64,000 bases of DNA from contig DASZUK010000008.1 in assembly GCA_035547695.1 (NCBI GenBank), positions 113,751-177,750 on the forward strand, given 5' to 3'. Source of the stretch: DASZUK01 sp035547695. Its GTDB lineage: Bacteria; Actinomycetota; Acidimicrobiia; Acidimicrobiales; RAAP-2. The notes under the pieces are model-generated. The model saw only the letters and a list, made by a program, of their open reading frames with translations. It did not search any database and was not told the origin of the DNA. Position numbers and translations under genes: made by a program. Positions 34,178 through 44,959 of this stretch are shown here, one piece after another. The stretch's first letter is position 1, and every line of letters begins with the position of its first letter.

Positions 34178-36268
34178 TCAGCGCCGGTCCGGGCGCTCGA
34201 CGGTGCCCAGCACCGCCAGCCCGGCGTCGGGGCCGATGACGGTCAGCCGGTCGGCGGGGAGCAGGGTGGTCCGGCCGGTGGGGACGACGACGTCGTCGCC
34301 GCGGGTCACCGCCGTCACCAGCACGCCGGCCGGCAGGGCCAGCGAGCCCAGCTCCCGGTGGGCGGCCGGGGAGGCGTCGGTGACCCGGACCTCGTAGAGG
34401 CCGGTGCCCGGCCCGGGGTCGCTCAGCCGGCGGACGTTGTCGGCCAGCTCCCGGCGGTAGGCGTGGACCAGGTCGGACGTGGACAGGATGCCGACCACCC
34501 GCCGGTCGTCGTCCGTCACCGGCACCCAGGAGGCCGGGGCGGCGGTCAGGGCCTCCAGCGCGGTGCCGAGGTCGGTTTCTTGGAGGGCGACGGGCGCACC
34601 GGCGTCGGCGGCGTCGCCGCAGGGGCGCCCCTGGCGTTCGGTCCCTTCCAGGGCGGTACGGGCGACGGTCCCCTCGAACCGGCCGTCGCCGTCCACGACC
34701 GGCGCTCCCTGGACGCCGGCGGCGTCCATCCGGCGGAGGCCCTCGTCGGCGGGGAGCCCGGCGGCCAGCACCAGCCGCGGCGGCGCCATGGCCCGGGCCG
34801 TCGGGATGGCGGCCAGCAGGGGCAGCCCGGCCAGCAGGCGCTGGGCCGGGGCGTCGGCCCGGCTGCGGAGCTGGCTGCGGTAGATGGTGTCGTCGCTGCG
34901 CCGCACGATCAGCCAGGCCAGGCCCACCGCCACCATGGCCGGGGCCAGGATGGACAGGCTGCCGGTCATCTCGGCCACCATCAGCATGATCGCCAGCGGC
35001 GCCCGGGCGATGCTGCCGAAGCAGCACATCATCCCGACGATGACGTACGGGGCCGGGTCGTGGCCCATGGAGGGCACGACCGGCTCGAACAGCCGCCAGA
35101 CGCCGGCGCCGACGAAGGCGCCGATGACCATGCCGGGGCCGAAGATGCCGCCGGAGCCTCCCGAGCCGATGGACAGGCCGGTGGCCAGAATTCGGGCGAG
35201 CGGCAGCACCAGGACGATCCACAGCGGGATGGAGAGGAGCTGGGGCCCGAGGCTCTCCTGCACCCACCCGTAACCGGTGCCGATGACCTGGGGGATGACG
35301 ATGGCGATGGCCCCCACCATCAGCCCACCGATGGCCGGGCGCACCCACTTGGGCAGCGGCACCCGGCCGAACAGGTCGGCGATGCCGTAGAACCCCTTGG
35401 CGTACAGGATGCCGATCACCCCGCCGATGACGCCGATGAGGGCGAACCAGGCCAGGGTGACGGGGTGGCCGAAGTGGTAGCCGCCGGCGTACCCGAACAG
35501 CGGGGCGTACCCCTCGACGGCGCCGAAGATGGCGTAGCTGACCGCCGAGGCGATGAAGCAGGGGAGGAGGGCGGCGGCGTCGAAGTCGTCCCGGTAGAGG
35601 ATCTCGGCGGCCAGGACGGCGCCGCCGAGGGGGGCCCCGAAGATGGCGCCGATCCCGGACCCGATGCCGGTGGAGACGGCCACCCGGCCGTCCGCCGGCG
35701 ACAGGTCCAGCGCCCGGGTCATGAGGGAGCCGAACCCGGCGCTGATCTGGCCGGTGGGCCCCTCCCGGCCGGCGGAGCCACCCGACCCGATGGTGAGGGC
35801 CGACGCCACGATCTTGACGACGACCGCCCGGAACCGGACGCCGCGGGGGTTGTGGTGGACCGCCGCGATGGCCGCGTCGGTGCCGTGGCCCTCGGCCTCC
35901 GGGGCGAACCGGTAGACGAGGAGGCCGCTCAGCAGGGCGCCGAGGCCGGCCACGAGGGGAAGGGCCCAGGGCCTGGCCGGAGGGGCGGTGCCCATGACGC
36001 CGCCCATGGCGCCGCCTTCGCCGACCGGCGTCGGCGGGTGGTAGCCGGCCAGCACGCCCAGGAAGAGCTCGGTGCAGGCGTGCAGGGCGGCGTAGAAGGC
36101 GATGGCCCCCAACCCGGCGATGGCCCCGATGGCCACCCCGAGGACCAGCCACTTCCGCAGGTACGGCGCCCGGGACACCCACCGGGCCGCCCCGGCCGCC
36201 AGGGCGCGGGCCCGGTCGGAGCGGCCCGGGGTGAGCCGGGTGCCGCCTTCGGCCGTCACAGGTCCCAT
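34178..36268 (-). CDS. ClC chloride channel/antiporter with CBS pair and TrkA_C domain
   Basis: 696 aa from ATG 36268; GTG 36259 would give a GTGA overlap with the MarR gene. About ten membrane helices. Conserved ClC loops: GSGGSAGREGPTGQ (gating Glu retained, suggesting a proton-coupled exchanger), PLGGAVLAAEILYRDDF and GSGGSGGIFGPGMVIGA. A CBS-domain pair occupies ~470-600 (VVDGDGRFEGTV, VTDDDRRVVGIL), followed by a TrkA_C-like domain (LYEVRVTDASPAAHRELGSL...LPADRLTVIG). The cytoplasmic part may sense nucleotides or ligands. The overlap with a MarR regulator suggests one transcript. Confidence 0.92.
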   Translation of the reverse strand: MGPVTAEGGTRLTPGRSDRARALAAGAARWVSRAPYLRKWLVLGVAIGAIAGLGAIAFYAALHACTELFLGVLAGYHPPTPVGEGGAMGGVMGTAPPARPWALPLVAGLGALLSGLLVYRFAPEAEGHGTDAAIAAVHHNPRGVRFRAVVVKIVASALTIGSGGSAGREGPTGQISAGFGSLMTRALDLSPADGRVAVSTGIGSGIGAIFGAPLGGAVLAAEILYRDDFDAAALLPCFIASAVSYAIFGAVEGYAPLFGYAGGYHFGHPVTLAWFALIGVIGGVIGILYAKGFYGIADLFGRVPLPKWVRPAIGGLMVGAIAIVIPQVIGTGYGWVQESLGPQLLSIPLWIVLVLPLARILATGLSIGSGGSGGIFGPGMVIGAFVGAGVWRLFEPVVPSMGHDPAPYVIVGMMCCFGSIARAPLAIMLMVAEMTGSLSILAPAMVAVGLAWLIVRRSDDTIYRSQLRSRADAPAQRLLAGLPLLAAIPTARAMAPPRLVLAAGLPADEGLRRMDAAGVQGAPVVDGDGRFEGTVARTALEGTERQGRPCGDAADAGAPVALQETDLGTALEALTAAPASWVPVTDDDRRVVGILSTSDLVHAYRRELADNVRRLSDPGPGTGLYEVRVTDASPAAHRELGSLALPAGVLVTAVTRGDDVVVPTGRTTLLPADRLTVIGPDAGLAVLGTVERPDRR

Positions 36269-36735
36269 CCCGTCGTCCACTCCTGCTCGGGGACCTCCCC
36301 GGCGCCCTCGGCCAGGCGGGTGAGGGCGGCCGCCACCGACCGTTGCTCGTCGGCCGGGATGGCGTCGAGGAGGGAGCTGATCTCGGCCCGCCGCCGGCCG
36401 GTCACCGTGTCCACCAGCCGCCGACCGCCGGCCGTCAGCGCCAGGTGCACCTGCCGCCGGTCGTGGCGGTCGGACCGGCGGCGGACCAGGCCCTTGCGGA
36501 CCAGCCGCTCGCACAGCCGGGAGGCCGTCGGCGGGGTCACCCCCAGGGCTTCGGCCAGCGGGCCCACCCCCTGGGGACCCCGGGAGGCCAGCACGACGAG
36601 GGCGCGGTACTGGGTGAGGGTGACCTCCTCGCCGATGTCGGCCAGGGATCGGGCGGCGATGGCCACCAGCACCCGGCTGGCGCTCAGGACGGCGTCCACC
36701 ACCGCGGACTCCCCGGCCGTCACCTGATCGTGCAT
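36256..36735 (-). CDS. MarR-family transcriptional regulator
   Basis: 159 aa. Winged helix: LTQYRALVVLASRGPQGVGPLAEALGVTPPTASRLCERLVRKGLVRRRSDRHDRRQVHLALTAGGRRLV (~40-108; given in part only in any search). ATG 36735. Its stop overlaps the ClC start region, so it likely controls the transporter and itself. Confidence 0.93.
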   Translation of the reverse strand: MHDQVTAGESAVVDAVLSASRVLVAIAARSLADIGEEVTLTQYRALVVLASRGPQGVGPLAEALGVTPPTASRLCERLVRKGLVRRRSDRHDRRQVHLALTAGGRRLVDTVTGRRRAEISSLLDAIPADEQRSVAAALTRLAEGAGEVPEQEWTTGWDL

Positions 36736-36745
36736 ACGACAACTA

Positions 36746-36758
36746 TTGCATAGGGCAA
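36746..36758. promoter_or_regulatory. Possible MarR operator
   Basis: TTGCATAGGGCAA is an inverted repeat (TTGC/GCAA, 5-nt spacer) 11 bp upstream of the MarR ATG, in an unusually AT-rich patch. Suits autoregulation. Confidence 0.45.
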
Positions 36759-36827
36759 CAGATGCGGTGACCGCCCGGGCCGGACGTCGGCGGTCGGAGG
36801 TGGCGGTCCGGAGCGGGCCCGGGTGAG

Positions 36828-38471
<1,644 letters not shown>

Positions 38472-38591
38472 GGCGCCGATGCTATTGCCCCCGGCCGGGA
38501 GGCCCAGTGCCCTGGCTGGAGGCCCCGGCGCCCCGGCCGGGAGGCCCCCGGCGGATTGGGCGGGATGGGCGGCGGCGGGCAGGATGGGCCC

Positions 38592-39440
38592 ATGGGCGCG
38601 AACGACGGGCGGTTGGCGGGCAGGACGGCGTGGGTCACCGGGGCGGCCCGGGGGCAGGGGCGGGCGCACGCCCTGGCGCTGGCGGCGGAGGGGGCGGACG
38701 TGGTGGTGTCGGACATCGGCACCGGCCGGGTGCCGACGCTGCAGTACGCCCTGCCGGACCCGGCGGAGCTGGACGAGACGGTGCGGCTGGTCCGGGAGCT
38801 GGGCCGGCGGTGCGTCGGGGTGCCGGCCGACGTGCGGGACAGCGAGCAGGTCGACCGGGCGGTGGCCACCGCGGTGGACGAGCTGGGGCACCTGGACGTG
38901 GTGGTGGCCAACGCCGGCATCTGCGGGTTCGGGGACTTCTGGGAGATCACCGACGAGATGTGGGACGACATGATCGCCGTCGACCTGACCGGGGCGTTCA
39001 AGACCATGCGGGCGGCGGCCCCGCACATGATCGACCGGGGCTACGGCCGGATCGTGGTGGTGTCGTCGATGGCCGGCCGCCGGGGCAGCCCGCACCTGGC
39101 CCACTACTCGGCGGCCAAGTGGGGGGTGATCGGGCTGGTGAAGACCCTGGCCCTGGAGGTGGCCCGCCACGGCGTCACCGTCAACGCGGTCTGCCCGGCG
39201 ACGGTGGACACCCCCATGGTGCACAACGACGCCTTCTACGGCCTGTTCGCCCCCGACATCGCCAACCCCACCCGGGAGCAGGTGGAGCCCCGGTACGCCC
39301 GGCTGAACCCGCTGCCGGTGCCCTGGATGGACCCCTCCGACGTGTCCCAGGCCGTGGTGTTCCTGGCCTCCGACGAGGCCCGGTACGTGTCGGGCACCAC
39401 CATGGAGGTCAGTTGCGGGTCCTCCGCAACGATGACGTGA
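38592..39440 (+). CDS. SDR family oxidoreductase, mycofactocin-coupled type
   Basis: 282 aa. Cofactor motif TGAARGQG, NAGI, Ser in VVSSMAG, and catalytic YSAAK. The insertion LQYALPDPAELDETVRLVRELGRRCVGVPADVRD after the first beta-alpha unit and the end FLASDEARYVSGTTMEV are typical of the mycofactocin-associated subfamily, in which NAD(H) is held tightly. No mycofactocin genes lie in the window. ATG 38592 has AGGATGG upstream. Confidence 0.88.
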   Translation: MGANDGRLAGRTAWVTGAARGQGRAHALALAAEGADVVVSDIGTGRVPTLQYALPDPAELDETVRLVRELGRRCVGVPADVRDSEQVDRAVATAVDELGHLDVVVANAGICGFGDFWEITDEMWDDMIAVDLTGAFKTMRAAAPHMIDRGYGRIVVVSSMAGRRGSPHLAHYSAAKWGVIGLVKTLALEVARHGVTVNAVCPATVDTPMVHNDAFYGLFAPDIANPTREQVEPRYARLNPLPVPWMDPSDVSQAVVFLASDEARYVSGTTMEVSCGSSATMT

Positions 39441-39478
39441 CCACGAGATGACCACGACGGAGGGACCGGCCCGGGCAC

Positions 39479-39527
39479 TTTTTTTCCTGGGCACGGGCGC
39501 TCCAGTTTGGGCAGATGTGCTCAAACT
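39479..39527. terminator. Likely bidirectional termination region
   Basis: T-run at 39479-39485 follows GC-rich sequence after the SDR gene. A near-perfect 10-bp stem-loop (AGTTTGGGCA at 39504-39513, loop GATG, TGCTCAAACT to 39527) lies between it and the glycerate kinase stop. Confidence 0.55.
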
Positions 39528-39567
39528 CCACCGCCGGTGACTTGGGGGAAAAACTGCGGCGGACCGG

Positions 39568-40611
39568 TCAGCCGCGGCCGAGGCAGTCGGCGACGACGTC
39601 CTCCACCAGTGCGACCGCCTCGGTGCGGGCCCGGTCGGGACCGACGCGGTCGGCCAGGACGACCAACTGGAACGTGGGGCCGGTGCCGGACGCCGCCGGG
39701 TCCGCTGTGGGGGCGGCCTCGCCGACGACGCACAGGACGGGAACCCGGCCGGCCACCCGGCGGACCACCCCGCCGACCACCTTGCCGTCGAACGACGACC
39801 GGTCCAGCCGGCCCTCGCCGGTGACCACCAGGTCGGCGCCGTCCAGCCGGCGGTCCAGGCCGACGACGTCGGCCAGCAGGTCGAAGCCCGGCACCACCGA
39901 CGCCCCCAGCGCGGCCAGCCCTCCGGCCAGCCCACCGGCGGCGCCGGCGCCGTCGATGCGGTCCACGTCCACCCCGAAACGGTCCCGGTAGGTGGCCGCG
40001 AGCCGGTCCAGGCGGTGCTCCAGTTGGCGAACCTGTGCCGCCGTCGCCCCCTTTTGGGGGCCGAACCGGCGGGCCGCCAGCCGGAACGGGGTGGCCACGT
40101 CGGCGGCCACCAGCAGGTCCACCCCGGCCAGCCGGTCCGGCGACCCGATGGCCTCGACGGCACCCCACCCACCGTCGGTGGTGGCCGACCCGCCCACCCC
40201 GACGACCACCCGGCCGGCGCCGGCCTGCACCGCGGCCAGCACCAGCTCGCCGACGCCGACGGTGGACGCCCGTACCGGGTCGTCGGCCGCCGGCGCCGGC
40301 ACCAGGGCACGCCCGGCGGCCCGGGCCATCTCGATCACCGCCGTCGGCCGCCCCTCGGCACCGGTCGCCGGGAGCAGGCGCCACTCGGCGGCCACCGGCC
40401 GGCCCAGCGGTCCGGTCACCACCGTCTCATGGACCGCCCCGCCGACCACCTCCAGGGTGCCTTCCCCGCCGTCGGCCATGGGGACCTCGTCCGCCGTCCA
40501 CCCCGCAGCCCTGGCGGCCCGACCGGCGGCCGCGGCGACGTCGGCGGCCGAGGCGGTGCCCCGGAACTTGTCCGGCGCGGCCACCAGGTGGGGGCGGCGG
40601 GGGTCGGTCAT
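39568..40611 (-). CDS. Glycerate kinase (GlxK family)
   Basis: 347 aa from ATG 40611 (MTDPRRPHLVAAPDKFRGTASA). Phosphorylates glycerate. The family strings VAAPDKFRGT, PMADGGEGTLE, VGVGGSATTDGG, and VTGEGRLDRSSFDGKVVGGV match. It is isolated from glyoxylate genes here, and divergent from the first TetR paralog. Confidence 0.93.
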   Translation of the reverse strand: MTDPRRPHLVAAPDKFRGTASAADVAAAAGRAARAAGWTADEVPMADGGEGTLEVVGGAVHETVVTGPLGRPVAAEWRLLPATGAEGRPTAVIEMARAAGRALVPAPAADDPVRASTVGVGELVLAAVQAGAGRVVVGVGGSATTDGGWGAVEAIGSPDRLAGVDLLVAADVATPFRLAARRFGPQKGATAAQVRQLEHRLDRLAATYRDRFGVDVDRIDGAGAAGGLAGGLAALGASVVPGFDLLADVVGLDRRLDGADLVVTGEGRLDRSSFDGKVVGGVVRRVAGRVPVLCVVGEAAPTADPAASGTGPTFQLVVLADRVGPDRARTEAVALVEDVVADCLGRG

Positions 40612-40733
40612 GGCCGGCACCACCGTAAGCCCGTTTTGAGGGAAGTCGGCTTTGGGGTGCCCGGCCGGGCTGCACCTGCCGGCCACGGCTGGTGCCTCGG
40701 CCGCGACGTGCTGCCCGTCGATCCGGTGGTTGT

Positions 40734-40762
40734 TTGACAGTCACCGGAACCGGACGTATATA
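40734..40762 (+). promoter_or_regulatory. Sigma-70 promoter of first TetR paralog
   Basis: TTGACA (40734-40739), 17-bp spacer, TATATA (40757-40762). The predicted leader contains a perfect 15-bp tandem duplication (40776-40790, 40791-40805). Confidence 0.8.
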
Positions 40763-40828
40763 GGAAAAGGCCGTGGCCTCAACGTCTGGGGCCTCAACGT
40801 CTGGGGCTGGCCGAAGGGGGGTACCGGG

Positions 40829-41539
40829 ATGGACGCCGGTGAGGTGTCGCATCGAACCTCGGGCCCGGCGGCGCGGCGCGAACGGGCCTTGGCGGGGTTC
40901 ATCGCCCATGTGGCCCGGTACGGCTATCGGGATACCCGCGTGGACCGGGTCTGCCGGGACGTCGGCATCTCCTCCCGCGACTTCTACACCTGGTTCACCA
41001 CCAAGGAACGTTGCTATCTCATGATCTTCAGCGCGTTCGCCAACTACGTGATGCGCCAGGCCGACCAGGCCTTCGCGACCACCGACGGGCCGTGGGAGGA
41101 CCGGCTGCGCGCCGCCCTGGTCTCCGCGGTCGACCACCTGCGGGCCAGCCCGCGGATGATCCGCTTCGTCGGCGAGCTCTACCAGGTGGAGCACGGTCGG
41201 GCCGTGCTGACCCAGTTGGTCGGCCGTTACCGGCGCCTGCGCTGCGCCGACGAGTGGGGCCGCGAGACGCCGGCCGATCCGGTCGGTCCTGCCGATCGGG
41301 GGGAACCCGTCGAAGCCATCGTGGCCAGCGTCGCCGCGGGTCCGATCCTGCGGTACCTGCGAGACGGCCGATCCGACGACCTCCCGGAGCTGGTGCCGTG
41401 GATCGTCTACCACCTGAGCCTCGACCTGCTCGACCCGGACCGGGCCGCCCGGTTGCTGCCCCGGGACACCCGGTCGGCGCCGACGTTCGACCCGGGCCCG
41501 GCCGGATCGCCACGTCGCCGGTCCGGACGGGGTCGATAG
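40829..41539 (+). CDS. TetR/AcrR-like regulator, paralog 1
   Basis: 236 aa from ATG 40829. The N-terminal HTH (FIAHVARYGYRDTRVDRVCRDVGISSRDFYTWFTTKERCYLMIF, residues ~18-62; shown in part in homologs) fits TetR. The C-terminal domain ends in LPELVPWIVYHLSLDLLDPDRAARLLP, a signature shared with three neighbouring genes. The ligand is unknown. It is driven by a near-consensus promoter. Confidence 0.85.
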   Translation: MDAGEVSHRTSGPAARRERALAGFIAHVARYGYRDTRVDRVCRDVGISSRDFYTWFTTKERCYLMIFSAFANYVMRQADQAFATTDGPWEDRLRAALVSAVDHLRASPRMIRFVGELYQVEHGRAVLTQLVGRYRRLRCADEWGRETPADPVGPADRGEPVEAIVASVAAGPILRYLRDGRSDDLPELVPWIVYHLSLDLLDPDRAARLLPRDTRSAPTFDPGPAGSPRRRSGRGR

Positions 41540-41596
41540 CAGGCAGAAGCTCGGCGATCGCTGCCGGCCGATTTCTCGGTCGACGCGCCGGAAACC

Positions 41597-41651
41597 GCAT
41601 TACCAATTCTCTCCACCGCGGAAGGGCCTAGGGAATGGCATTACCATCCGG
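41597..41651. repeat. GCATTACCA elements
   Basis: GCATTACCA at 41597 and GCATTACCATCCGG at 41638-41651 lie upstream of the secreted-protein gene. A close copy, GCGTTACCATCCGG, lies at 46075-46088 between TetR paralogs 3 and 4. Confidence 0.6.
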
Positions 41652-41756
41652 CGACGGCTCCGGCGTGGCCTTCCCGTCCTTGCTCCGGCCCGGTTCTGGC
41701 CGGAAGATCGTGTCGACGAACGCCGGATGACCCGTCGTTCGATCGGTGGGGGGAAG

Positions 41757-42512
41757 ATGGGCAAGACCACGAACGCCTGGGTTGCGGCGGCCATCGCGGC
41801 AACGACCGTCCTGCTGGCCGTCGGCACCGTCGACATCGCGGGCGCCGTCGGCGCCGGGGGCACCGGGCCGACGGCGGCCGGTGGTGCCGACGCCGTCGCC
41901 AGCCGGGCGACAGGCACAGACTGCCAGGCGCCGACAGTGACAACAACAGCGACAGCAACCATGGTGCGGACCACAACAACACCCACAGTCGCTCCCGGCA
42001 CAGCGCCTGCCACACTGTCCACCGGCACGACAACACCGGTCGCGTTCGAGCCGGTGTGCTCGTGGCGGGTGACCTACTCGGCATCCGATCCCGAGCCCAA
42101 GGGGCTGCTGGCCACAACAACAACACCGTCGGTGACACAGGTGTACCTGGGCACCGTCCACATGACGCTCGGGACCCAGTACACATTCAGCGGGAACGGC
42201 ACACACGGGGTGCACTGCAACGGCAAGGTCAAGGTGCTGAACGCCTTCGGCGGCGGAGCCGCCCAGGGGGAGATCGTGTCGACATTCTGCAACACCGACA
42301 CACACCTGGCCGGCAACAGCCGGGTCCGGGCGGTCGGCACCACATTCGCGACCACAACAATCCAGTACCTCCACGCTTTCAGCACCGTGTACACCAGCTT
42401 CGTCACAGGGCACACAATCTTCTTCGGGATCTTCACCTTCTGCTCGGAGAGCCCGGTGGGGTCGCACACCCATTGGGACTGCGTCTACTTCGACGGTGGT
42501 CCCCTCTTCTGA
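41757..42512 (+). CDS. Secreted cysteine-containing protein of unknown function
   Basis: 251 aa from ATG 41757 (GGTGGGGGGAAG upstream); ATG 41727 would add 10 residues. Signal peptide MGKTTNAWVAAAIAATTVLL, then a Thr-rich linker and a ~150-residue domain with six cysteines (TDCQAP, PVCSWRV, VHCNGK, STFCNTD, TFCSES, WDCVYF) likely in disulphides, and hydrophobic GHTIFFGIFTF. Threonine is very often encoded ACA, against the G/C-ending norm of this genome. It is surrounded by TetR-like regulators. No family recognised. Confidence 0.65.
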   Translation: MGKTTNAWVAAAIAATTVLLAVGTVDIAGAVGAGGTGPTAAGGADAVASRATGTDCQAPTVTTTATATMVRTTTTPTVAPGTAPATLSTGTTTPVAFEPVCSWRVTYSASDPEPKGLLATTTTPSVTQVYLGTVHMTLGTQYTFSGNGTHGVHCNGKVKVLNAFGGGAAQGEIVSTFCNTDTHLAGNSRVRAVGTTFATTTIQYLHAFSTVYTSFVTGHTIFFGIFTFCSESPVGSHTHWDCVYFDGGPLF

Positions 42513-42614
42513 GGCCATGAGCCCCCCGGGCGCCGGGTGGCCGGCCAGGGCTGCCAAAACCCGTTCCTGAACTGGGAAGGAAAGATCCGGCCCCCCTTCC
42601 GGTATTACAGGGAC

Positions 42615-43214
42615 GTGGGGAGGGAACGGGGCAGCGGGTTGCCGGACGACCCGAGGGGCCAGGACGCCCGGGAGCGGTTCCGCGCCGTCTACGACGAATT
42701 CGTCGGCCCGGTCCACGACTTCTGCCGCCGCCGGCTGGGCTCGTCGGGCGGCGTCGCCGAGGACGTCACCGCCGACATCTTCACAGTGGTGTGGCGGAAC
42801 ATCGACAAGGTGCCGCCGCCGCCGGAGCGGCGCACGTACGTGTTCGGCATCGCCTGGCGCCAGGTCCGCAGGCACCGCCAGAAGCTCTGGCGCCGCCGGG
42901 GGCTCCAACGGCGCCTCGAGGCCGAGTGGACGGCCGGCGGCGCCGCCGGTCGGGCCGCGCCGGTGCACGACGCCCGCCAGGAGCTGGTGTACGCGGCGGT
43001 GCAGCGGCTGCCGGCGGCCGAGCGGGACGCCCTCCTGCTGGTGCTCTGGGACGGGTTCAGCCACGCCGAGGCCGGCCAGGTGCTGGGGTGCACCGCCAAC
43101 GCCGTCGCCCTCCGCCTGCACAAGGCCCGGGCCCGCCTGCGGCTGGACCTGGAGACCGAGGCCACCGGTCGCTCCGAGCCGCCCGACCTCCACCTGTACC
43201 AGGAGGGGAGCTGA
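42615..43214 (+). CDS. ECF-type RNA polymerase sigma factor
   Basis: About 199 aa; start unclear (GTG 42615; TTG 42639 has GGAGGGAAC further upstream). Region 2: FRAVYDEFVGPVHDFCRRRLG...AEDVTADIFTVVWRNIDKV, RTYVFGIAWRQVRRH. Region 4: AAVQRLPAAERDALLLVLWDGFSHAEAGQVLGCTANAVALRLHKARARLR. It is followed 3 bp later by a membrane protein that often pairs with such sigma factors. Confidence 0.9.
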   Translation: MGRERGSGLPDDPRGQDARERFRAVYDEFVGPVHDFCRRRLGSSGGVAEDVTADIFTVVWRNIDKVPPPPERRTYVFGIAWRQVRRHRQKLWRRRGLQRRLEAEWTAGGAAGRAAPVHDARQELVYAAVQRLPAAERDALLLVLWDGFSHAEAGQVLGCTANAVALRLHKARARLRLDLETEATGRSEPPDLHLYQEGS

Positions 43215-43217
43215 GCG

Positions 43218-44330
43218 ATGTACGTGGACGACCTGGTCCGTGACGCCGATCCCGTGCGGGTGCCCGGCCGGCACCCGGCGCTCGGGGCGACCTGGAACCG
43301 GCAGTTCGACGACATCGCCAGTGGCCGCCGCCGGACCCGGAGGCGGCGGCGCCGGGCGGCCAGGGCCGGCATGGCCGGCGCCGCGGCCGCCGTGGTCGCG
43401 GTGGTGGTCGCCGTCGCCGTCGCCGCTCCGTGGTCGTCGGCGCCGCCGTCGTCCGCCGGGGTGCTGGACGACGCTGCCGCGGCGGTGGAGTCGGCGCCGG
43501 TCCCGGTGCTGGGCGCCGGCCAGTACCGGTACACGGCGACCAGCGGGCTGGACCAGGTCACCCTGTATGCGCCGGTCGGGACGACCGGCGGCCGGACCAC
43601 CTACCGGTCGGTGGCCGAGGCCACCTACACCGAGCTCGACCAGGTGTGGGTGGACCGGACGGGGGCCGGCCGGGTGGTGACGACCGTGGGCCCGCTGCGG
43701 TTCCCGTCGGCGGCCGACCAGGCGGCCTGGGAGGCATCGCCGGCGGCGCTGCAGTGGGCGTTGCTCACCACCGCCCATCCGGTGACGACGACCACCGACG
43801 TCCAGCAGGTGGCCACAGACGTATCGGCGTTGCCGACCGATCCGGTGGTGCTCGGGCAGTTGCTCGCCTCCGGCGACACCGGGACGGCGGTCGACGACGT
43901 CCCGAGCGGGCCCGACAGCACCTTCAAGCGGGCCGCCCACCTGCTCACCGGGCCGACGGTGGGGATGACGCCGGCGCTCGAGAGCGCCCTCTACCGGGTG
44001 ATGGCGGCCCAGCCCGGGACGACGGTGGCGACCGCCGTCACCGGCCGGTCCGGGGTGCAGGGCACCGCCGTGTCGGTGTCGGCCCAGGGCATCGACCGGG
44101 TCATCGTCGACCCGCGGTCCGGCGCCCCCCTGGAGGCCGACTTCGCCCCCTCGTCGGCGGTGGTCGCGGTGGACGACGGCGGCCACCCGGCCACGGTCTG
44201 CAGCGCCACAGCGCCGTGCACCACGCAGGGGCCGGCACGAGGCCTGGTCAGGCAGTCGGTGGCCTGGAGCGCACCGGCCGCGCCGGTGGTCGTGGGCTCC
44301 GACACGTCGACGGTCCCGGTCGCACCGTGA
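43218..44330 (+). CDS. CU044_5270-type membrane protein paired with ECF sigma factor
   Basis: 370 aa. A short N-terminal cytosolic part with a basic patch (GRRRTRRRRRRAARAG) precedes one membrane helix (~52-70) and a large extracellular domain; QYRYTATSGLDQVTLYAPVG and the end VIVDPRSGAPLEADF match CU044_5270-like proteins. It may act as an anti-sigma or sensor partner, by position. Overlaps the next gene by GTGA. Confidence 0.7.
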   Translation: MYVDDLVRDADPVRVPGRHPALGATWNRQFDDIASGRRRTRRRRRRAARAGMAGAAAAVVAVVVAVAVAAPWSSAPPSSAGVLDDAAAAVESAPVPVLGAGQYRYTATSGLDQVTLYAPVGTTGGRTTYRSVAEATYTELDQVWVDRTGAGRVVTTVGPLRFPSAADQAAWEASPAALQWALLTTAHPVTTTTDVQQVATDVSALPTDPVVLGQLLASGDTGTAVDDVPSGPDSTFKRAAHLLTGPTVGMTPALESALYRVMAAQPGTTVATAVTGRSGVQGTAVSVSAQGIDRVIVDPRSGAPLEADFAPSSAVVAVDDGGHPATVCSATAPCTTQGPARGLVRQSVAWSAPAAPVVVGSDTSTVPVAP

Positions 44331-44959
44331 AGGGCGACCGGGCGGCGCGTCGGGCGCGGGCCCGCCGCCGGGTGCTCGGCAGCTTCACCCGGCGGGTCAT
44401 CCGGGTGGGGTTCCGCAACACCAGGGTGGAGGACGTCTGCCGGGAGGCCGGGATCTCCAACCGCGACTTCTATAGCTGGTTCGGCAACAAGGACGGGTGC
44501 TACCTGGCGGTGTTCGACGCCGTCGGCCGAAAGCTGCTGGAAGGCGGCCGGGGGGCGTTCGACGCGGCCCCGGGGCCGTGGGAGACAAAGCTGCGGGCCG
44601 GTCTCGACTCGGTGGCCTGCCGGCTCGGCACCCACCCCCGGGTGGTGCGGTTCCTGATGGAGCACGAGGCCGTCGACGGCGGCGCCTCCGCGGTGTGGCG
44701 GCTGATCGCCGGAGCGGAGCAGGTGTACCTGACCGAAGAGCTCCGGCACGGTTCGATGGGGATGCCCGCGGCCACCCTCGAGGCCATCGTGACCAGCGTC
44801 GTCGTCTACCCGATGGTGGGGTACGTGGAGTCCGGCCGGCTGGACCGGCTCCCCGAGCTGGTCCCGTGGATCGTCCACTACTCGACCCGCCACCTGTTCG
44901 GCCCCGAGCGGGCCGCACGGCTGGCCCCGGTGGCCACCGGCCGCCTCGGCGCCGGGTGA
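44327..44959 (+). CDS. TetR/AcrR-like regulator, paralog 2
   Basis: 210 aa from GTG 44327, overlapping the preceding stop (TGA 44328-44330), so part of the sigma operon. HTH: VIRVGFRNTRVEDVCREAGISNRDFYSWFGNKDGCYLAVFDAVG. Closing signature LPELVPWIVHYSTRHLFGPERAARLAP, as in paralog 1. Confidence 0.85.
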   Translation: MKGDRAARRARARRRVLGSFTRRVIRVGFRNTRVEDVCREAGISNRDFYSWFGNKDGCYLAVFDAVGRKLLEGGRGAFDAAPGPWETKLRAGLDSVACRLGTHPRVVRFLMEHEAVDGGASAVWRLIAGAEQVYLTEELRHGSMGMPAATLEAIVTSVVVYPMVGYVESGRLDRLPELVPWIVHYSTRHLFGPERAARLAPVATGRLGAG

